A DNA stretch of 64,000 nt from Pelagihabitans sp963710535 (GTDB taxonomy: Bacteria > Bacteroidota > Bacteroidia > Flavobacteriales > Flavobacteriaceae). Below, piece by piece: positions 26,478 through 35,986 of this stretch (position 1 is the first letter of the stretch; the number at the start of each line of letters is the position of its first letter). The notes below the pieces were generated by a model that was not told the DNA's origin, made no database searches, and saw only the letters and a list, made by a program, of their open reading frames with translations. Where the stretch lies: NCBI GenBank assembly GCA_963710535.1, contig CAVQAW010000003.1, positions 1,054,001 to 1,118,000 of the forward strand, read 5' to 3'. Both the position numbers and the translations under genes were made by a program.

Positions 26478-27479
26478 TTAAAAAAATCTTGGGGTATCGA
26501 TCTGTTTGGGTTTGCCTTTGGCTTTGTTCGATTTGTCACCGCTCTTGGTTCGGCCCGTTCTACCGAGGTAAAACTTGAGGACAAACTCCGGGGTGCCATT
26601 GTTATATTGCCCCAACTGATTGGTATCATAATCATAGGATACCCCAAAAAAGACAGGGTTGGAAATCTGAAACCCCGCCAGGGCGCTTACCGCGCTTTCC
26701 AACCTGTAGGAAGCCCCAATGGTGAATTTATCGTTGATCAAAAAATTGGCGGAGAGATTGAGGTTCACGGGTGCCCCGCTCAGGTAGTTCACCAAAAAGG
26801 CAGGTTTGAACTTAAGGCTTTCGGAAAGGTCGAATACGTAGCCCCCGATCAGGTTGAACTGTATTTTATCGTCGATCACCGTCGCCACTTCTTCGTTGTA
26901 GATGCCGTCGGTGAGAAAATTGGGAATGGAAACGCCCAGGTACCAGTTCTGTTGGTACAGGAACATCCCCGCCCCTATGGTAAAATAGAAATTGTTGATG
27001 TTCTCTTGTCCCAAAATGGGCTCTCCAGGGTTCTCAAAAGTGCCTTTGGAAAAATCCACGTTCAGCAAAGAACCGCCGACATCCATACCAAAAGACAGTT
27101 TGGTGTTCTCGGATACATTGAATTGATAGCTATAGGCCAGATCGATATAGGTTTGGCTAACCGGCCCCAACTGATCGCTGATCACGTTAAAACCCATCCC
27201 GTTTCTTTCATTGGAGAAAGGGAGGTTGGCCCCCAATCGAATGGTTCTGGGTGCTCCCGGGATACCCAACCATTGTGCCCTGTACATCGTGGTGATCTCG
27301 GGATTTTCGGTGCTGCCCACATAGGCGGGGTTAAAACTCCCGATGTTGTACATGTATTGGGTATACTGTGGTTCCTTTTGGCCATGGGCCAAAAATAAGG
27401 CCCCCAAAACCAGGATGCCGAAAGCAACGATTTTTATATGGAAGGAAGTATCCTTTTTATGGGCCATTCGTTTTATCAT
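26478..27479 (-). CDS. PorP/SprF-family type IX secretion membrane protein
   Basis: 333 residues with a signal peptide ending near LAHGQ and the family start KEPQYTQYMYNIGSFNPAYVGS, then a beta-barrel pattern of alternating short strands. PorP/SprF proteins are outer-membrane partners of the type IX system, each usually paired with a large secreted protein; SprF is needed for surface display of the adhesin SprB. The start overlaps the adhesin stop by 4 nt (ATGA), so the pair is translationally coupled. An internal Met at residue 5 is an alternative start. Confidence 0.92.
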   Translation of the reverse strand: MIKRMAHKKDTSFHIKIVAFGILVLGALFLAHGQKEPQYTQYMYNIGSFNPAYVGSTENPEITTMYRAQWLGIPGAPRTIRLGANLPFSNERNGMGFNVISDQLGPVSQTYIDLAYSYQFNVSENTKLSFGMDVGGSLLNVDFSKGTFENPGEPILGQENINNFYFTIGAGMFLYQQNWYLGVSIPNFLTDGIYNEEVATVIDDKIQFNLIGGYVFDLSESLKFKPAFLVNYLSGAPVNLNLSANFLINDKFTIGASYRLESAVSALAGFQISNPVFFGVSYDYDTNQLGQYNNGTPEFVLKFYLGRTGRTKSGDKSNKAKGKPKQIDTPRFF

Positions 27480-30400
27480 CTTATCAGTTGGATCCAGCCT
27501 TTTTGCACTTCGGTGCCATCCCCCAGGTTCAGGATATAAAAATAGGTACCCTCCGGTGCTTCTTCTTTTTTATAAAACCCGTCCCAAACTTGGTCATCGG
27601 TCATGTTCCTGTTCTCGAAGACCAGTTGCCCATAGCGGTTATAGATTTCGATGGAATTGTTTGGAAATGAACCAATCGCCTTGATCTTCAAAAAGTCGTT
27701 GGTGCCATCATTGTTCGGTGAAAATTGGTTAAATATGAACCCATCTTCCGCCGGGGTGGGGGCACTTACAATGACCTGTACGGTGGCTTCGTTGTTTACA
27801 GGATTGCCATCGGCCGGGGAAGATCGCACCAGGCTTGCCGTATTCTCAAAAGTACCTACATTGGGTACCCGGACGGTAATCTTCAGTTGGGCCACTTGGT
27901 CTTTCAAAAGGTCGGGGATGAGCCAAATACCGGTATCCCGATCATAGGTCCCCAGATCGGCGGTATGCGACAGGTATTCAAAGCCGCTGTCCTCGGCAAT
28001 CACTTCCCTAATTTGGATCTGGGATACGTTGTCGGCAACGGATTGATTGGTCACTTTGATGGTGAAAACTACTTCATCGCCCACCAAAGGTCTTGCGCTC
28101 AAAGCGGTTTTCTCTACCAACAGATCGATGCCCTCCGGTAGATCGATACTCAATGTCACGGTATCAGAATCGTTGCTGGCGTTGTTGTCATCCGGGAAGG
28201 AATCGAGCAATAGCGCCGTATTGGAATACACCCCGCCCTCGATTACGTTCGCCCTGATATCCAAGGTAGCGGAAAGCAAGGCGCCCAATTCAAAGATGTC
28301 CCATTCGCCGGTGGTCTGATCATAGTTGCCCAAAGAGGCGGTCGCGGAAACAAATTCGAAACCGCTTTCCAATAGATCCCCTATCAAGATGCCAAGTACC
28401 CTGCTGTCGGACAAGTTGTTGACCGTAACCCTGAACACCACTTCGGTGCCGGGCGCCGCATTTTCATTGTCGACCACTTTGGTGATTTCCAGATCGATGG
28501 GATCGGGAGCGCAATCGGGAGTAAGGTTCGGACTACAGGCATCGAGGGGGTCGCTGCCATTGGCGATTTCTTCCCCATCGGTGATGCCGTCCCCATCGGT
28601 GTCGCAGAGGCCGTTTGTATTGTCGGGGATACAGGGATTGGTGTTGGCCGGGTCCAGTTGATCGACCACCCCGTCCATGTCCTGGTCCAGGATATTGGAA
28701 TCCAGGGCATCGATGATGCCGTCGTTGTCTTCATCCAAAGGATTAAGTAAATTCGGCCCTACCTCCACGCCGTCTTCAATGCCGTCTTCATCGGAATCCC
28801 TGTTGTTGGGGTCGGTGCCGAGGGTGGCCTCAGGGCCGTCGAAAAGTCCGTCCCCATCGGTATCCACATCGCAGTCGTTCACGGAAATGGTCACCACCGA
28901 TGATGCATTGGTACAGGGTGCCTGGGCCCCTGCAGTAGTAAAGGTGAATACATAATTGCCTTCGGGCCGGCCCACAAAATTAACCACATTTCCAGCGCCC
29001 ACTGTAAGGCTTCCGGAAGGATCGGTGGTGATCGCCCAAGATCCGGCATCCTCACCGGCAAGTCGATCGTCGAGGTCTACGGTGGTAGGGCCATTGGCCG
29101 CAACGCTACAGGAAGAGGCATTGGTGGGCGTACCCGCAGAGGGCTGGTAGGCGACTACCACGCTTACCGCTTCCCTTTCCGAAGGACAATTGTTGAGGGT
29201 GGCCTCCACATAAAAGGTATAGGTAATGGCAGGGCCGCTGGTAGTAGGGGCCGCCAGATTACGGACAATACTTGCCCCTGTAGCAATGGGCGTACCGCCA
29301 ACGTTTGTGGTATACCAATTGAAGGTGGGGTTGTCGGTACCGGTGGCAGATAGGGTCACCGATCCAGAACCGCAAAGTTCAGCAGGACTGGAGGTTACTC
29401 CTGTTACCGTTGGGGTGGTGTTCACCACGATACTGATTGTGGAAACAGGACTGGCACAAGATTTTACCGCATCATAAAAAAACACATAATAGCTTCCTTC
29501 AGCCGGGGGTGGGTTATTGACCTGTGCCGGGGTTAAATGTGCCGCGGTGTTCAATGGATTTGAATCCGTGCTCCATTTCAAGGTTGTTCCCGGCGGCGGC
29601 GTACTGGTTGAGTAAGCGCTAAAATTTTGGTCAATGACGTCGCAAAAAACCGTGGGAACGCCCCCGTTGATGGTAGGGGCCGTGGTACCTGCATCACAAT
29701 TATCATCGTTGATGATGGTACCGATAGCCGTACCTCCTCCGGATAGTGTTACGCCATTGGTGGGGGTGCCCAATTGAACGGTAAAGGTCTCATTACTTTC
29801 AATAAATATGTCATTCACTATGGCCACGGTAATGGTCTCCACTTCGCCTGCCGTACCAGCAAAAGTAAGGGTACCTGGGGTTGCCGTAAAATCGACCCCT
29901 CCCCCGGTAGCGGTACCATTGCTAAATGAATAGCCAACAGAGGTACCACCTGCAACCGCAGTGTTCAGGGTGACCGAAAATACCATATTGCCCCCTGCCA
30001 CATTTTCTGCCAAAGACACATCCCCAATGGAAAGGTTTGCCGAATCGTTGTCGGCAATATTCACGGTAGCGGAACGGGACAGCGGCGGACCCAGCGCATA
30101 GCCCGGACCGGCGATCAGGGTCAACGTCACTGCTTCGGAGCCTTCAAAAATGGCATCGTCAAGAGGGGTGATCAGCACGGTTGCGGTCGATTGGTTAATT
30201 CCAATGGTGGCACTATTTGAGATCAATGAATAGTCCGTGCCATTAGTGGCAGTACCCGCAATCGTATAATTTACGGTAATCGCTGTGCCGGTATTGTTGG
30301 TGCCCCCTATATCGATGGTAAAGGTCCCGGTTTGGTTTGCCGGGGTGGCTTCGGCAGCGGCAGCATCCGATGCCAAGATCGTGGCGGTCGCCACATCGTT

Positions 30401-31195
30401 ATCTGAGATGGTGATGGTGGCCGAAGCAGGTGTACCAATCGAGAAAAGCCCCGGATTGCTGGTACTGTTCAAGGTCAGGTTTACGGTTTCCGCCAATTCA
30501 ATGGCTGTATCCTGTATCGGCGTTACAGTCAAGTTTCTGGTGGTCTGGGTGCCATTTGCCGCGAAGGTCATGGCCACCGCTCCCGATAAACTATAGTCGC
30601 TACCGTCGGTTGCGGTACCGGAAATGGTATAATTTACGGTGAGGGGCGTTGTTGTCCCATTGGCCTTATCGAGGTTGATCCTAAAAAGGCCCGGGTCCAA
30701 TCCTGCTTCCGAGGCGGAAGCATCGAAGGGCGGGCTGGCCAAATCCAGGGAGATCACACCAACATCGTTATCCGCGATATTGATGGTGGCCTCATTGGGC
30801 ACTCCAATAAAATAAAAACCTGGCGTGATCGTGACCGTAACAGATTCAGGCCCTTCCACAATATTATCGTCCACAATACCAGTTATGGGAATTACTACCT
30901 CAGTTATTCCAGGCCCGAATAAAACCGACCCGACCAGGGCAGCATAGTCGTCATTGGGGGTCGCTGTCCCACCAACTGAATAATTAACGGATGTAAAACC
31001 AGGATTAAAGTCCAATAAAAATCTAAAACTTCCATCCGTTGAACCGGTTTCGGCAGCGGCAGGACTGAGCACTTCCACGGTGGCTGTTTGTCCAAAGAGT
31101 GCCATATTGATGAAAAGAAAGGCAACAAGAACGAAAGCCCTAAACAGAACAGGCCTACCCATTGATCTTTTACGATACATTATCTTAACTTTCAT
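27476..31195 (-). CDS. Large T9SS type B surface protein (Calx-beta, TSP3, DUF11)
   Basis: 1239 residues from the ATG at 31195; the frame is open to 31225, and 31180 is an alternative. In residues counted from 31225: signal peptide ending at LFGQ (46), four Calx-beta domains (about 47-155, 157-277, 280-394, 396-508), Ig/PKD-like domains (about 515-785), thrombospondin type 3 calcium repeats (787-895; DTDGDGLFDGPEATLGTDP and others), two DUF11 domains (908-1025, 1030-1150) and a gliding-motility-associated C-terminal domain (about 1160-1249, from FNQFSPNNDGTNDFLKI). The C-terminal domain is the type B sorting signal for type IX secretion. It is probably a calcium-stabilised adhesin. Confidence 0.93.
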   Translation of the reverse strand: MKVKIMYRKRSMGRPVLFRAFVLVAFLFINMALFGQTATVEVLSPAAAETGSTDGSFRFLLDFNPGFTSVNYSVGGTATPNDDYAALVGSVLFGPGITEVVIPITGIVDDNIVEGPESVTVTITPGFYFIGVPNEATINIADNDVGVISLDLASPPFDASASEAGLDPGLFRINLDKANGTTTPLTVNYTISGTATDGSDYSLSGAVAMTFAANGTQTTRNLTVTPIQDTAIELAETVNLTLNSTSNPGLFSIGTPASATITISDNDVATATILASDAAAAEATPANQTGTFTIDIGGTNNTGTAITVNYTIAGTATNGTDYSLISNSATIGINQSTATVLITPLDDAIFEGSEAVTLTLIAGPGYALGPPLSRSATVNIADNDSANLSIGDVSLAENVAGGNMVFSVTLNTAVAGGTSVGYSFSNGTATGGGVDFTATPGTLTFAGTAGEVETITVAIVNDIFIESNETFTVQLGTPTNGVTLSGGGTAIGTIINDDNCDAGTTAPTINGGVPTVFCDVIDQNFSAYSTSTPPPGTTLKWSTDSNPLNTAAHLTPAQVNNPPPAEGSYYVFFYDAVKSCASPVSTISIVVNTTPTVTGVTSSPAELCGSGSVTLSATGTDNPTFNWYTTNVGGTPIATGASIVRNLAAPTTSGPAITYTFYVEATLNNCPSEREAVSVVVAYQPSAGTPTNASSCSVAANGPTTVDLDDRLAGEDAGSWAITTDPSGSLTVGAGNVVNFVGRPEGNYVFTFTTAGAQAPCTNASSVVTISVNDCDVDTDGDGLFDGPEATLGTDPNNRDSDEDGIEDGVEVGPNLLNPLDEDNDGIIDALDSNILDQDMDGVVDQLDPANTNPCIPDNTNGLCDTDGDGITDGEEIANGSDPLDACSPNLTPDCAPDPIDLEITKVVDNENAAPGTEVVFRVTVNNLSDSRVLGILIGDLLESGFEFVSATASLGNYDQTTGEWDIFELGALLSATLDIRANVIEGGVYSNTALLLDSFPDDNNASNDSDTVTLSIDLPEGIDLLVEKTALSARPLVGDEVVFTIKVTNQSVADNVSQIQIREVIAEDSGFEYLSHTADLGTYDRDTGIWLIPDLLKDQVAQLKITVRVPNVGTFENTASLVRSSPADGNPVNNEATVQVIVSAPTPAEDGFIFNQFSPNNDGTNDFLKIKAIGSFPNNSIEIYNRYGQLVFENRNMTDDQVWDGFYKKEEAPEGTYFYILNLGDGTEVQKGWIQLIR

Positions 31196-31328
31196 AGCGG
31201 TGTTTCGGATCAAAATCAATCCCATGAACTAAGAGGTAGGGACTCCGATAAATGGGCCTCAATATTACAAAAAAAAACGCCCACAACTTAGGATAAAAGG
31301 TTTAAGTACAGGTTTTTTCGGGTGAAAA

Positions 31329-32225
31329 TCAATGTTGCGGCCCTTGGACCAATGCGGCAGCGGTCTGCGCCTCCGTAACGATCTTTTTCACCAACCCCTG
31401 CAATACGTTGCCGGGGCCCACTTCGGTGAACAGGGTCGCCCCATCCTGGTGCATTTGTCGCACGCTCTGGGTCCATCGCACCGGGGCAGTCAATTGGGAG
31501 ATCAGATTTTGCTTGATCTTGTTCGGCTCTCGTACAGCTGTGGTGGTCACATTCTGGTAGATGGCACAGTTGGGTTTGGAGAAGGCCGTATTTTCAATGG
31601 CCGCGGCCAGCTCCTCCCGGGCCGGCTCCATCAAGGGCGAGTGAAACGCACCGCCCACAGGCAACAGCAAGGCCCTACGGGCTCCTGCCTCTTTTAGTTT
31701 TTCACAGGCCTGGGTCACCGCCTCCACTTCCCCCGAGATAACGAGCTGGCCGGGGCAGTTGTAATTGGCCGCGACCACGATCCCCGGCGTTTGTTCACAT
31801 ATTTTCTCCACGATGCCATCTTCTAGGCCCAGAACGGCCGCCATGGTGCCTGGGCGCATTTCACAGGCCTTTTGCATGGCCATCGCCCGCTGCGAAACCA
31901 ATCGCAGTGCATCTTCAAAGGTGAGCACCCCGTTGGCCACCAAGGCCGAAAATTCTCCCAGCGAATGACCGGCCACCATATCGGGTTTGAAATCACTGCC
32001 CATCACTTTGCTCAAGATCACCGAATGCAAAAAAATGGCGGGTTGGGTCACCTGGGTTTCCTTTAGGGCTTCGGGCGTGCCCTCGAACATAATATCGGTG
32101 ATTCGGAAACCGAGTATTTTATTGGCATTCTCGAACATTTCCTGGGCAATGGGATATTTCTCATAAAGGTCAAGTCCCATCCCTACGAACTGTGCGCCTT
32201 GGCCGGGGAAGATGTATGCTTTCAT
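31329..32225 (-). CDS. fabD: Malonyl-CoA:ACP transacylase
   Basis: 298 residues, the family size. Active-site Ser88 is in GHSLGEFSALV, Arg113 in VSQRAMAMQ, His195 in GGAFHSPLM, and the FPGQGAQ opening (6-12) gives the oxyanion-hole Gln. It loads malonyl groups on ACP for fatty acid synthesis in the cytoplasm. No other fatty-acid synthesis gene is adjacent. A TATTTTTG element lies 24 nt upstream of the ATG. No terminator is obvious between it and the adhesin gene downstream. Confidence 0.96.
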   Translation of the reverse strand: MKAYIFPGQGAQFVGMGLDLYEKYPIAQEMFENANKILGFRITDIMFEGTPEALKETQVTQPAIFLHSVILSKVMGSDFKPDMVAGHSLGEFSALVANGVLTFEDALRLVSQRAMAMQKACEMRPGTMAAVLGLEDGIVEKICEQTPGIVVAANYNCPGQLVISGEVEAVTQACEKLKEAGARRALLLPVGGAFHSPLMEPAREELAAAIENTAFSKPNCAIYQNVTTTAVREPNKIKQNLISQLTAPVRWTQSVRQMHQDGATLFTEVGPGNVLQGLVKKIVTEAQTAAALVQGPQH

Positions 32226-32248
32226 CGTTTGTTTTTTTATCAGTGCGG

Positions 32249-32256
32249 CAAAAATA
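32249..32256 (-). promoter_or_regulatory. Candidate -7 promoter element of fabD
   Basis: TATTTTTG on the minus strand matches TAnnTTTG, 24 nt upstream of the fabD ATG. Only a T-rich run stands at the -33 place. Confidence 0.5.
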
Positions 32257-32398
32257 AGGATTATTTACTGGAAAAAAATTTCGAGCATGGCTTTTGCGCC
32301 TAACAACTGCAACGTTTATGGCGCTTGGGAACATGCGGCCCTACATGGGTGTTCGTTAACATCATATGGCATTCGAGGGCCAGAAAAAATTCCTGATA

Positions 32399-32908
32399 TT
32401 ATTTGAACCAGCTCGAATATTTTACATAGCTCTCCGCAATCCGGTCGATCTCCCCTGCGCTGAGTTCGGGACTGATATCCTTGATCTTCCTCGCCGGCAT
32501 ACCGGCAAAGACCGTACCCGTTGGCACATGCGTGCCCTTGGTCACCACCGCCCCTGCGGCGATGATGCTATGGCTTTCGATCACACAATCGTCCATCACG
32601 ATACTGCCCATGCCGATCAATACATTGTCTTTAATCGTGCAGCCGTGCACGATCGCGTTGTGCCCTATGGAGACATTGTTGCCGATGGTGGTGGGCGACT
32701 TCAGATAGGTGCAATGGATCACCGCCCCGTCTTGCACGTTCACCTTATTGCCCATTTTGATGTAGTGTACATCGCCCCTTAAAACGGCATTGAACCATAC
32801 GCTACATTGGTCGCCCATGCTTACCTCGCCCACGATGACAGCATTTTCCGCAATAAAACAGTCGTTTCCGATCTGGGGTGTCTTTCCGTTGATGGTTTTG
32901 ATGATCAT
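32399..32908 (-). CDS. Gamma-carbonic anhydrase-family protein
   Basis: 169 residues of left-handed beta-helix hexapeptide repeats (for example IGNDCFIAENAVIVGEVSMG and IGNNVSIGHNAIVHGCTI). His65, His83 and His88 occupy the metal-ligand places of the gamma class. Many bacterial homologues (YrdA/CaiE type) have uncertain carbonic anhydrase activity, so only the fold and metal site are secure. The region 32226-32398 before fabD holds the fabD promoter and no gene. Confidence 0.9.
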   Translation of the reverse strand: MIIKTINGKTPQIGNDCFIAENAVIVGEVSMGDQCSVWFNAVLRGDVHYIKMGNKVNVQDGAVIHCTYLKSPTTIGNNVSIGHNAIVHGCTIKDNVLIGMGSIVMDDCVIESHSIIAAGAVVTKGTHVPTGTVFAGMPARKIKDISPELSAGEIDRIAESYVKYSSWFK

Positions 32909-32945
32909 GTGTCAATGGTTTTATCGCCTCCTTTCGGGACGAGAT

Positions 32946-33674
32946 CTAAAAATACGACAACAATTCCTGTTTTTTGGAAGCGGAAACCGATAATTCCTTG
33001 CCATTGGAAATCACCACACTGCCCCCTTTGCCCTTTTTGTAGCGCATCACGGCATTCACATTCACCAAATACGACTTGTGGATGCGTACAAAATGAAAAG
33101 GGGACAATGCCTCTTCAAAATATTTCAGGGTCTTGCTCACGACAATGCGTTTATCCTCGAGATAGACCTCGGTGTAGTTGTCATCGGCCTTACAATAAAG
33201 GATGCCCTTGACATCGAGCACCTGAAATCCGTCTTGAAGGGGAAGGCTGATCTTGCCTGGCACCGATTTGAATTGTGGTTGCAATATCTTGTCTTCCAAA
33301 AGCGCTTCACGTGTCTTGATATCGATGACATAATTCACGCCCTTGATCAATTCATCGATAGCGATCGGTTTCATGAGGTAATAGGCGGCATGGTTGTTCA
33401 GGGCGTCCATGGCATATTTACCATAGGCCGTTACGAATATGGTCTCAAAGGTACGGTCGGGCAACTGGTCCAGCAGATCAAAGGCATTGCCAAAGGGCAT
33501 CTCAACATCCAAAAAAACAAGATCTAAAGGATGTTCGTCAATGAGTTTCAAACCTTCCTTTACGGAAGCGGCTTCTCCCATTAAAGCAACATTTCTACAG
33601 TACTTTACCAGATAGTTCCGCAATATTTCGCGGCTTTGGACCTCATCTTCAACGATGATCGCATTCAGTTTCAT
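32946..33674 (-). CDS. LytTR-type response regulator
   Basis: 242 residues. The receiver domain (about 4-120) has phosphoacceptor Asp56 in VFLDVEMP, the acidic pair Glu9-Asp10 and Lys102 in LMKPI. The C-terminal LytTR DNA-binding domain (about 138-242) includes YCKADDNYTEVYL and FVRIHKSYLVN. LytTR regulators bind paired direct repeats upstream of targets. It lies 76 nt downstream of the sensor kinase gene on the same strand and is its obvious partner. Confidence 0.95.
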   Translation of the reverse strand: MKLNAIIVEDEVQSREILRNYLVKYCRNVALMGEAASVKEGLKLIDEHPLDLVFLDVEMPFGNAFDLLDQLPDRTFETIFVTAYGKYAMDALNNHAAYYLMKPIAIDELIKGVNYVIDIKTREALLEDKILQPQFKSVPGKISLPLQDGFQVLDVKGILYCKADDNYTEVYLEDKRIVVSKTLKYFEEALSPFHFVRIHKSYLVNVNAVMRYKKGKGGSVVISNGKELSVSASKKQELLSYF

Positions 33675-33750
33675 CCGTTACGGTTTAATACGCTTTTAGT
33701 TTTAGGGATTAAAATCCCCGTTCGCTTTTTCTTTGCTTTCACAATGGGCA

Positions 33751-35715
33751 TCAATCTTTCCTTAAAATCAAGGTAATTTTGGTGCCGGAGCCATCCGATT
33801 CCAGGTCAGCAATGCTTACCTCCACCTTGTCCTTGTACATTTGGTTCAAGATCGCGATGCGTTTGCCGATGTTGCCCATCGCTTTCGACTTCTGATTTTT
33901 TTGATTTTCCGTCTTCAATTGGGCCGATTTGGTTCTTCCTATCCCGTTATCGGAAATGGTAATTTTAAGGCTTCCGCCCGCTATCGGTACCAAATCGATT
34001 TGAAGCCACCCTTTGTCTTCCCTATATCGCAAACCGTGCCAAATCGCGTTTTCGATATAGGGCTGCAACAACATGGGTGGGATTTGATATTCGCCAATCT
34101 GGGCTTGGTCATCGATTCGGATTTTGTAATCGAATTTTTCCGGAAATCGTGAATGTTCCAATTTCAGGTACAGCTGCAACAACTCCAATTCTTTGGTCAA
34201 GGGAATAAAATCTTCTTCCGAATTTTCCAGTACGGCCCGCATGAGGCCAGAGAAATCGCTCAAATAACGATTGGCGCTGCGTTCATCGTTTTTGGCGATA
34301 TAGTTGTTCACCGAGTTGAGCGCATTGAAAATAAAATGCGGATTCATCTGCGTCCGTAACGATTTGAGTGCCAATAGGTTGTTCGCGAGCTGTTGCTGCC
34401 GGTTACTCCTGTAAAAAAAGAATACCGCCAACCCCATCAACAGCAGCCCCAAAATCAGTGAATAAATGATCCATTGCTGACGCTTGTTGCTCTCGAACGC
34501 CAATTTTTGCTCGGCAAGGGCGAGATCATATTTGCTCTGCGACAATTCCCGTTCCTGTTCGAGGCCCTCGATACGGCTCTGCTTGGCGGCGATTTCCCGG
34601 TTAAAGCGTGCCGCCCTCATAATTTCCTGTTCCTTTCGCACATAAAGTGTATCCACGACCGACACATAGGCTTGATAGGTTTTAAGCGCATTGGTATAAT
34701 CCCCTTTGAGCGCGTAAACCTCCGAAAGCTTCCGGGTAGCGTCTTTTTGTAACACCAGATCGTCTTCCGCATCGGCCTCCACGATGCTTCTCTCCAAATA
34801 GGGAATGGCTTCCTCCATGCGTTCCTGTGCGATATAGGCCTTTGCGATCTTAAAATTGATCTGTTGCGCCGTGATGGTATCGGCTTCGATTTCGATTGCC
34901 GCGCCCGCACTTGCAGATTTCCCGATTTTCTGCAGTTCATCCAAGCTCTTTTTCCGTAAATCGATCTCTTCGGGATACCTGCTTTTTTTATTGTAAAAGT
35001 CCGCCACCTTTTCTTTCTCCTGGATAGATCGTTGCGGGGGTTGGGATGCCGCCAATTTTAGGGAATTGCCGTAGAAGCCTTCCGCCTCAATACTTTTTCC
35101 TTCCTTGGCATAAGCATCCGCTATTTTGGAATTGAGGTCGGCCAATTTCGGCGCAATCCGATTCAACTCGGCAATCTTCAGCCCTTGTTCATAATAAGCT
35201 ACTGCTTCGGCGGTTTGTCCCTGTCCCAAATAAGCATCGCCCAGCAACTCATGAACCGACACCTGTTGGTAGGGCACCCAGGTCTTTTGATCCAATAAGG
35301 GTTTCAGCAAGCTTTCCGCCTCCTGATAATTGGCGTTCAATAAAAAAGTTTTTCCCAAAAGAAGGGCGGTTCCCATCGTTTTGTTGGCTGCCAAGGCGTC
35401 CTTGTAACTCGCTATGGCCAAATCGAGTTGGTTATGGTACTGATACACCTCCCCAAGCATGCTGAGCGACCGCGCCAGTTGTTTTTTGTCGGCCCTGTTC
35501 CCCAAACCGGCAATGGATTGGGTAATGAAGTCGATACTTTTTTCAATGCTGATCTTCTTGAAATAGTCGGCGGAATCCAATAGCGTTTGGTGTTGCGAAG
35601 CATCGATTGTTTGCTCCCGATCGGCCCGGATCGAATTAAGGTCCTTTTTCTCTCGACCCTCCTGGGCGTGCATGGTAAAAGTGACCAACAATAGCAGCGA
35701 AATTAAATGTTTCAT
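33751..35715 (-). CDS. TPR-containing LytS-type sensor histidine kinase
   Basis: 654 residues from the ATG at 35715 (35724 is also possible; the open frame to 35769 starts at a TTG). A signal peptide (MKHLISLLLLVTFTMHA) is followed by a long TPR region (about 40-360), a coiled-coil stretch, one membrane segment (about 415-435), a His_kinase domain with His460 in QMNPHFIFNALNSV and a HATPase domain with QPYIENAIWHGLRYR. The TPR part should be periplasmic, sensing by protein contact, and the kinase cytoplasmic. It phosphorylates the LytTR regulator encoded next. Divergent from the vWA gene. Confidence 0.93.
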   Translation of the reverse strand: MKHLISLLLLVTFTMHAQEGREKKDLNSIRADREQTIDASQHQTLLDSADYFKKISIEKSIDFITQSIAGLGNRADKKQLARSLSMLGEVYQYHNQLDLAIASYKDALAANKTMGTALLLGKTFLLNANYQEAESLLKPLLDQKTWVPYQQVSVHELLGDAYLGQGQTAEAVAYYEQGLKIAELNRIAPKLADLNSKIADAYAKEGKSIEAEGFYGNSLKLAASQPPQRSIQEKEKVADFYNKKSRYPEEIDLRKKSLDELQKIGKSASAGAAIEIEADTITAQQINFKIAKAYIAQERMEEAIPYLERSIVEADAEDDLVLQKDATRKLSEVYALKGDYTNALKTYQAYVSVVDTLYVRKEQEIMRAARFNREIAAKQSRIEGLEQERELSQSKYDLALAEQKLAFESNKRQQWIIYSLILGLLLMGLAVFFFYRSNRQQQLANNLLALKSLRTQMNPHFIFNALNSVNNYIAKNDERSANRYLSDFSGLMRAVLENSEEDFIPLTKELELLQLYLKLEHSRFPEKFDYKIRIDDQAQIGEYQIPPMLLQPYIENAIWHGLRYREDKGWLQIDLVPIAGGSLKITISDNGIGRTKSAQLKTENQKNQKSKAMGNIGKRIAILNQMYKDKVEVSIADLESDGSGTKITLILRKD

Positions 35716-35986
35716 CCTTGCCATAATAAAGCTTACACCCTGTAAACTTAGCTGTTTTAAATGGCACAAAAAAATATGGAAAATCGACGGACGGCGCCTT
35801 TAACGGGGCTTTTTTGCACTTTACGCGATCAAAGGGCACGGTCACCCTTCAAAATGGCCCGTTCCCTCAATGGTGGTTTTTTATGAAAAAGTTTGAACCT
35901 AGTTTTATCGGTGAAAGAAAGCCAAAGATCCCTTGGGAAAACGGCTTTTAACCCACAAAATTAATAACCCTTAAATTAGAAACAAG

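Noticed and set aside
27476..31195. Tandem DNA repeat array in the large adhesin gene
   Set aside because: The Calx-beta and DUF11 repeats are visible at protein level but diverged at DNA level; no near-identical tandem DNA units were seen.
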